Source: Pseudomonas sp. LD120
GTDB lineage: Bacteria; Pseudomonadota; Gammaproteobacteria; Pseudomonadales; Pseudomonadaceae
Length of the DNA stretch: 64,000 nucleotides
Assembly: GCF_009861525.1 (NCBI RefSeq)
Contig: NZ_WVHL01000003.1
Coordinates: forward strand, 1,364,001-1,428,000
Reading direction: 5' to 3'
The notes beneath the pieces are model-generated. The model was not told the origin of the DNA. It saw only the letters and a program-made list of their open reading frames with translations, and made no database searches. Each line of letters begins with the position of its first letter. The first letter of the stretch is position 1. The translations under genes were made by a program, and so were the position numbers. Shown one piece after another: positions 45,401 through 54,400 of the stretch.

Positions 45401-48400
45401 GGCTGACCAGCCGCTGGATTTCCTCTGCTATTTCTCATCCGGGCAGGGCTTTGCATTCTCCGGGGCGGCCAAGCTCTCGGCCTATGCCTGCGGCATCACT
45501 TTTGCCGACGCCTTCGCCGAGGCCATGGCCCCGGCGGCGGCCTTTGCTGTCGGAGTGATCAACTGGGGGTTCTGGCGCGCTTCGCTGCAGGCGCAGGCGG
45601 TCAGCCCGCACCTGGACGCGCTCAGTGACGACGAAGGGTTTGCCTGTTTCGACCGATTTGTCGCGCACCTGGACAACGGTTCGCTGCCCCGCGTGCTGTG
45701 CATCAAGGCATCGCCGGCGGTGCGTCAGCTGATGGCCGTGCCCGAAGGGCAGTGCTGGCGCTTCGAACCGCCGACGGTGCCGCTGCAAGCGGCGCGAGCG
45801 GTGCAGCTGGACGCCGCCGAGCGCGAGCGGCTGCAACGGATCGTTGATCCGCAGATGCTCGATCAATCGATTGCCGTGCTGCTGTTGACCCAGTTGCAGA
45901 CCCTGGGGATCTTCATCGCGCCCGCGGCGCGCAGTGCCGAAGCCTGGCGGCAGCAGGCCGGGATCAGCGAGCGCTATGGCCGTTGGTGGCGGGAGTGCCT
46001 GGCGATTCTCGTGGCGCACGGCTACGTGCAGCAGCAGGGTGAGCTTTTCGACCTGGCTACGCCGATTGCCCCGGCGCGGCGCGGTGCGATCCTGGCCGCC
46101 TGGCAGGCACAGCGCGATCAATATCTGCAAGACCCCGAGCGGCGGGTTCAAGCCGCCCTGATCGACGAGTGCCTGTTGCAACTGCCGCAGATTCTGACGG
46201 GGCAGGTGCAGGCCACGGACCTGCTGTTTCCGGACGGCTCGATGGACAAGGTCGAGGGCATCTACAAGCACAACAGCCTGTCGGACTTCTTCAACGAGCA
46301 ATTGACCGCGCAGGTGATTGCTCATGTTCGCCGGCTGATAGAGGCCGAACCGGGGCGTCTGCTGCGCATCCTTGAGATCGGCGCCGGCACCGGAGGCACC
46401 AGCGCGGCGTTGCTGGCCGCGCTGGAGCCGCTGGCCGGGCAGATCGGCGAATACTGCTACAGCGATCTTTCCCGGGCGTTTCTACAGCACGGGGAACACT
46501 GTTTCGCCGCGGGTCGACCGTTCTTTACCACGCGGATTCTGGACATCGGCCAGGCCCCGGACAGCAGTCCGCAGGACACTGCGGCATACGACGTGGTTGT
46601 CGCCACCAATGTGCTGCACGCCACCGCCAACATGCGCAGAACTCTGGCCCATGCCCGGTCACTGCTGCGCAGCGGCGGCCTGCTGGCGCTCAACGAGCTG
46701 AACCGCAAGACCACAGCGGCCACGGTCACCTTCGGCCTGCTCGATGGCTGGTGGCTGTATGAGGATCAAGGGCTGCGCATTCCCGGCTCTCCGCTGCTCG
46801 CCGAACAGACCTGGCTCGAGCTGCTGTGGAGCAGCGGCTTCCGGCAGGTCGACCTGCTCATCCCGCCGGGGCTCACCCTGGGGCAGCAGGTCATCACCGC
46901 CCATGGCGACGGGCTGATCCTGCAAACCGTCGAACCCCAGGTGCCTGCCATGCCCATGCGCCCTACGCAAACCAAGGAGTCGATCGTGAACCAACAGCCT
47001 GCCAGTGGGAGCGGATCGTCCGCGGATGTTGCAGACAGGTTGCAACAACTGATCATCGATACCCTGGCGAAAACCCTCAAGGCTGACGGCACGGACATCG
47101 CGTTGCGCACGCCGTTCTCCGACTACGGCGTGGACTCGATTCTTGGGGTGGGCTTCATCAAGCAGCTGGGCCTCCAGCTGGGGATCAAGCTCAACAGCGC
47201 GATCCTGTTCGAGCAGGCCACGGTGAGCAAGCTGCAGCATTACCTGCAACAGGCCCATGGCGCGCAGATTGCCCAGGCGCTGGGCGCTCCGCCGGCGGCC
47301 ACCGCCACAGGCCTTGCGCCGGCAGCGCCGAGCAACCCGGTCATGGCCGCCGCGCTGGCGGATGCCGATGCCTTGGGCGCCAGCCCCATGGCCAACCGCG
47401 ACGCCCGCGGGCGGATTGCGGTGATTGGCATGGCCGGGCAGTTCCCCGGCGCCGATAACCTCGAGCAGCTGTGGGACAACCTGCTGGCCGGGCGCAACAG
47501 CGTGCAGGCGCTGGGGCCGGATTATCTCGATCCGCGTGCCTACAGTGCTGATAAGCAGCCGGGCAAGAGTTATTGCAATCGCGCGGGGATACTCAAGGAC
47601 CGCGACTGTTTCGATCCGCTGTTCTTCAGCCTCACGCCCCACGAAGCGCAGTCGATGACCCCGCATCAGCGGCTGGTGCTGCAGGAAAGCTGGAAGGCGC
47701 TGGAGGATGCCGGGTGCAACCCGATCAGCTTGGCGGGCCAGGCGATCAGCGTTTACGTCGGCGCCGAGCCGGGCGGTTATCACCATGACTCTTTTACTGG
47801 CGGCTCCGAGGCCATCGTTGCCTCCCGGCTGTCGTACTTCCTCGATCTCAAGGGGCCGGCAATGGTCGTCAATACCGGTTGCTCGTCCTCCGGCGTGGCG
47901 ATCCACCAGGCCTGTGAAAGCCTGCGCCACGGTGAGAGCAGCATGGCACTGGCCGGCGGGGTGTACGCGCTGCTCGATCAACGGGGACTGGTGAACCTGT
48001 CGGCCATCGACATGCTCAGCCCCAGCGGCCAGTGCCACGCGTTCGATGCGGCGGCCGACGGCACGGTGATCTCCGAAGGGGTCGGCATGGTGGTGCTCAA
48101 GCGCCTGGAGGACGCCGAGGCCGACGGCGACCCGATCTACGGTGTGATCGAGGCCTCGGGGGTCAATCAGGACGGCGCCAGCAATGGCATTACCGCGCCC
48201 AACGGCGAGGCCCAGGAACAGTTGATCCGCGACACCTGGCAGAAATTCGGCATCGATCCGGCACAGATCAGCTACGTCGAGGCCCATGGCACCGGCACTC
48301 GGCTCGGTGATCCGGTCGAGGCCAACGCGTTGATCCGGGCGTTTCGCGGCTTCACCGAGGCCCAGGGTTTTTGCGTATTGGGCAGTGCCAAGGCCAACCT

Positions 48401-51400
48401 CGGCCACGCGGCCGCCGCCGCCGGGGTGATTGGCCTGATCAAGGTGCTGCTGTCGATGGAGCAGCGCAGGTTGCCGGCCATGCCGGGCTTCGAGCGGATC
48501 AACCCTCTGATTGAACTGGAAGGGTCACCGTTTTCCATCAACCGGCAGGCGCTCGACTGGCAACCGGTGGGGGGCGAGCGATTGATGGCGGCGCTGAATT
48601 CCTTTGGCCACAGCGGCACCAACGCCCATCTGGTGATCGGTGACTACCCTTCGCTCAGCCACGCGCAGCCCAGGGCCATGCCGCCGGCGGCCGCCCGGGT
48701 GATCCCGCTGTCGGCCAAGACCGCCGACAGCCTGCGTGACAATGCCCAAGCGCTGCTGCAGTGGCTGGACAAGCGCGAGGCATCGGCGGCGCTACAGTTG
48801 ACCGACGTGGCCTTTACCCTGCAGACCGGCCGTGAGCCGATGCGAGTGAGGGCGGCCCTGGTGGCCAGCGATGTTGCGCAACTGCGCAGCGCACTGGCCC
48901 GACTGGCCGCCGGCGAGGCGCCGTCGCTCGCCACTGACGACAGCGCCCACCTGGCCAGCGATTGGGCCGGTGGCGGCCAACTCGACTGGGCCGCCCTGTG
49001 GCCGCCCGGCTCGGCGAGGCGTATCCACCTGCCGGGCTACTCGTTCGCCAAAGAGCGCTACTGGGTCGATCAGGCGCCGGCAGCCGACGTCGGCGGGGTC
49101 ACCCTTGAGGCACCGAGCGCGGTGGAGGAACCTGCCAGTGGCCTGTTTCTGGCCCGGCCGGTGTGGCAAGAGCCGCTGGGCGTCACCGCTGGCGCAGACG
49201 CTGAACCCGACCAACGCCTGTTGCTGTGGGTCGGCTTCAACAGCGAGCAGGTGGCGCAATTGCAGGCTCTGACCCATGCCGCGGGTGCACGCTTCAGCGG
49301 TGAAGCCCTGGCCGCCAGCTCGGCGGAGCCGGCAGCCCGTTACCAGGCCCTGGCGATTGCCCTGTTGCGGCGCTTGCAGGCGCTCAAGGGCCGGGTTCAC
49401 GTGGAACTGATGATTGCCGAGCCGGCACCGGAGCATCTGCTGTACGCCGGTCTGGATGGCTTGCTCAAGAGCGCTTGCCTGGAGCAGCCGGCGCTGAGCG
49501 CCAGGTGCCTGCTGATCAAGGTCGAGGCTGACCAGCCATTGTCGAGCGCACAGCTCAGCCAACTGACGGCGACACTGGGGGAAACCCACCCGCGCGCCAG
49601 CTCGGTACTGCAGCGCAGCGGCCCCGAGGGTGAGCGCAAGGAGTTGCAATGGCAGGAACTGGCGGACGATGCCGTCCGCGGCCGCGAGCGAGAAGCGATT
49701 GCCTGGAAGGATCGCGGTGTCTACCTGATTACCGGCGGCGCCGGTGGCCTGGGGCTGATCTTTGCCAAGGCGATCGCCGAGCAATGCCGTGACGTCAGCC
49801 TGATCCTGATCGGCCGTTCGGCCCTTGATCCTCGCCAGCAGGCGCGTCTGCAGGACATACGCGACGCTGGCGCAGCCGTCAGCTACCACTCGCTCGACCT
49901 GACCGACGCCGAAGCGCTGGAGCAGTTGATCGAGGAGATCCGCCGCACGCACGGTGGCCTCAACGGTGTATTGCATAGCGCCGGGATCAACCGGGATCGG
50001 TTACTGGCCGACAAGACCGCGCAAGACATGGTCGAGGTGTTTGCCGCCAAAGTCATCGGCAGTGAACTGCTGGACCGTGCCTGTCGCCAGCTGTACCTGG
50101 ATTTCTTCGTGCTGTTTTCATCCTGCTCGGCGGTGCTTGGCAGCCCTGGCCAGGCGGATTACGCCGCGGCCAATGGCTTCATGGATCAGTTTGCCGGGCT
50201 GCGCAACAAGCGTGTTGAACAGGGCGTGCGGTTCGGCCACACGTTGTCGATCAACTTTCCACTGTGGCGTGATGGCGGCATGCAGGTCAGCGCCGCCGAC
50301 CGGGCCTATATCCACCGCAGCACCGGCATGCTGCCAATGCAGTCGGTGCACGGTATCCGGGCCTTGCAACTGGGCCTGAAGGCCGGCCTGGAGCGGCTGT
50401 TGGTGATTGAAGGCGACCTGCCACGGATCCGTGGGCATTTTGCCGCGGCTGCACCGGGCGATGTCGAGCAATCGCCGGTGGCGGCGCCGGTTGTGGTGGA
50501 CCGCGCGCGGCTCACCGCCGCCGTCCTGGAGCGACTCAAGGCCGTCTTCTGTGTGGTCACCCAACTGCCGCCCGGCCGTGTCGAGACCCAGGCGCCGCTG
50601 GAGCAGTACGGCATCGACTCGATCATGATCACCCGTCTCAACAAGGCCCTGGAGGACGTGTTCGCGCCGATGACGCAACTACGACCGGCAGAGTACCGCT
50701 TGTCGAAAACGCTGTTTTTTGAATACCACAGCCTCGAAGCCCTGACGCATTTCCTGGTGGCCGAGCATCAACGTGCCTGCCTGTTGTGGACCGGCCTGGG
50801 CGAGGTGCCGGCCGCCGTGCCGTTGCCCAAGGCAGTTGCTGTACCGCAGCCAGCGGCTGGCGACTCGACGCCGCTGCCGGCGGCCGAGCCGATTGCAGTG
50901 ATCGGCATCAGTGGCCGCTATCCGCAGGCGGCCAACCTCGACGAGTACTGGCGCAACCTCCAGGAGGGACGCGACAGCATCACCGAGATTCCAGCGCAAC
51001 GCTGGGCGTTGGAAGATTTCTATGTCGATTCGGTGTCCGAGGCGCTGAAGCAAGGGCGCAGCTACAGCAAGTGGGGCGGCTTCATCGATGGCTTCGCCGA
51101 TTTTGATCCGCTGTTCTTCAATATCTCACCCCGTGAAGCGCTCAATATCGATCCTCAGGAACGCTTGTTCCTGCAGTCCTGCTGGCAGGCTCTGGAAGAC
51201 GCCGGGATCACTCGGGCAGACCTGGCCGGGCAGTACCAGGGCCAGGTCGGGGTGTTCGCCGGGATCACCAAGACCGGCTACAGCCTGTACGGGCCGGCGC
51301 TGCGTGAGCAAGGTCACCTGGTGTTCCCGCGGACCTCGTTCGGTTCGACCGCCAACCGGGTCTCCTACGTGCTGGACCTCAATGGCCCCAGCGAACCGGT

Positions 51401-54400
51401 GGACACCATGTGTTCGTCGTCGTTGAGCGCGCTGCACAGGGCCTGCGAAAGCCTGCGCCGCGGCGAGTGCCGGATGGCATTCGCCGGTGGCGTCAACCTG
51501 TACCTGCACCCCGCCAACTACGTGGAGTTGAGTGCCGGCCAGATGCTCTCCAAAGACGGCCGCTGCCGCAGTTTCGGCGAAGGCGGCAATGGCTTTGTAC
51601 CGGGCGAGGGGGTCGGCTCACTATTGCTCAAGCCGTTATCCCAGGCACTGGCGGACCAGGACAACATCCATGCGCTGATCCGCGCCGTGGCGGTCAACCA
51701 CGGTGGCAAGACCAACGGCTACACCGTGCCCAATCCCCAGGCCCAGGCCAAGGTGATTCGCCTGGCCATCGATCAGGCCGGGCTCGACGCTCGCCAGATC
51801 AGCTACATCGAGGCCCACGGCACCGGCACCGAGCTGGGTGACCCGATCGAAGTCAGCGGGTTGAGCCAGGCCTTTGCGCTTGACGCCGTCGACCTCGGTC
51901 ACTGCGCCCTGGGCTCGGTGAAAGCCAATATCGGCCACTTGGAAGGGGCGGCCGGTATCGCCGGGGTCAGCAAGGTCATACTTCAGCTCAAGCACAAGCA
52001 ACTGGTGCCAAGCCTGAATGCCGTCAGGCTCAATCCCAACCTGCGCCTGGAGGCCACACCGTTTTACCTGCAACAGACGCTCGGTGCCTGGCTGCCGAAG
52101 GGCGAAGGGCCGCGGATCGCCGGGGTCTCATCCTTTGGCGCCGGGGGGGCCAATGCCCATGTGCTGTTGCAAGAGCACGACGAGTACCGCGAGCCGCCCA
52201 GTGCCAGCGGTGCCGAGGTGATCCTGCTGTCGGCCCGTGACACTGAGCGCTTGCGCGATTACGCCCAAGCCTTGCTCAGTTATGTGCAGGCCCGGCCCTC
52301 CCTGACGGGCGCCGACCTGGCGAACCTGGCGTACACCCTGCAAACCGGTCGGGAAATGATGGCGGCGCGCCTGGGCCTGGTGGTTGACTCGCCTGCCACG
52401 CTGGCCACCCGGCTGCGCGCCTTCATCGACGGCGCTGACCTGGCGGATGCCGGCCTGTACACGGGGAATGGCCAGCGCCAGCCTCTGGCCGCCGAGAGCG
52501 ATGCCGAGCGGGCCTCGCTGATTCACCGTGGGCTGGAGAGCGGTGAACTGCACACACTGCTGGCATGCTGGGTCAACGGCGAGGCCATCGACTGGTCGAG
52601 GCTGCAGGCCACGCGACCGGGGCCACGCCCTTACCGGATCAGCGTGCCGGTCTACCCCTTCGCCCGCGAGACCTTCTGGTTGCCGGGCCGCCAGGCGCTG
52701 GGCACTGGGGCCATGGCCCCACCGGCAGCCGAGCGCGCTGGCGGCGAGGCGCCGACGGGCACCGCCAGTGACCGCCTGAGCTATGTGGCGCGCTGGCAGG
52801 CCGAAGGGCAGATCGACGAGCAAGGGGGCGAGGCACGGGTTGCCGGACACCGTTGCGTGCTGATCGTCGCCGATGCCTTGAACAGGGCGGCGGCAGAAGC
52901 GATCACCGCGCAATACCTGCTTGGCAGCGGTTTTGTCACGGGCGCAGGCCGGGTGATCCGGCTTGAGCCTGGCACCCGGACCGTCGCTCTGGCGCCGGAT
53001 CACTGGTCGCTGGATACGGCGGATGCGCAGGCCCTGGATCAGTGTCTGAGCACCTGCCCGGCGATCGACTGCCTGTACTTCATCGGCGCACAAGGCGAGG
53101 CCACGGACTGGCAGGCGCAGCTCGACAGCCCGCACGCCAATGAACTCCTGCTGCTGCGCCTGATCAAGTGGCTCAAGCAACACAGCACTTGTCAGGCCAT
53201 CGATAGCTACATCATCAGCCAGGACAACTTCGACCTCACGGGCAGCGCGGCCAGCGCCAGTGGTGGCGGCCTGACCGGCATGGCCTACGCCATGGCCCAG
53301 GGCGAGCATCGGTTTCGCGTGCGCAACCTGGATGTCGACAGTCGTGAGCTGGCCGATAATCGACGTCGGCCACGGCTGTTGCGCCAGGTGCAGGGCGAGG
53401 CCGGGCTGGCACGCGGCGAAGTGCTATGCCTGCGTGACGGCGTGCGCTATCGCCAGGCTATTTGCAGATTGGCCTGGCAACCACCACACCCGTCGAGGTC
53501 GGACGAGGGCGCTTTTGTCACCCCGTCGCTCAAGCGTGGCGGTGTTTACTTGATCCTCGGCGGCAGCGGTACGGTGGGCGCGATTATCAGCCGCTACCTG
53601 CTGGCCGATTATCAGGCCCGGGTCATCTGGCTGGGCCGCAGCGGTACCGATAGCGCCAAGGTGCGGCAACGGCTGGCGGATTGCCTGCAGCGTGTCGGCG
53701 GTGCGGTCGATCCGGCGCAGTTGCAATACCTGCAGGCCGACGCCAACGATCCGGCGTCGCTGCAGCGTGCCGTGGCACAGGTCAAACAGCGTCACGGGGC
53801 GATTCACGGGGCGATCTTCTCTGCCGTGGTGTTCAACCATGAAGACCTGATCACGCGGATTCCCGAGCCGCAGTTCCGCGAAATCCTGGAAGTGAAAAGC
53901 CGTGGCGGCATCGAGTTTTACCGGGCCCTGGCCGAGGAACCGCTGGATTTCCTGTGTTACTTCTCGTCGGGGCAGAGCTTTGCTTTCTCCGGCGCTGCGC
54001 GCTTGGGCGCCTATGCCGCCGGCATCACCTTTGGCGACACCCTGGCGCGCAGCCTGCGGCGCCAGGCGGCGTTCCCGGTAGGCACGATCAACTGGGGGTT
54101 CTGGCTGTCATCGCTGACTGAGCAACAGGCACTGGACCCTTCGGCGCAACCGATGAGCCGCCACGCCGGGGCTCTGCAGGATCGCGAGGGCTTTGAATGC
54201 TTTGCGCGGCTTGTCCAAGCGCTGAGGGAGGGCCGGCTCGATCAGGTTATCTGCATGACCGCCTCCGCGCCGGTCCAGCAGTTGATGCAGTTGCAAACGC
54301 AACCGGTAGTCCTTGGCGAGCCGGATCCCTCGCCCGCCAACCATGGCTTCGAGCGCTACCGCCGCGCCGCCGCGCCCTTGCTGGCGACCCACGATCCGCT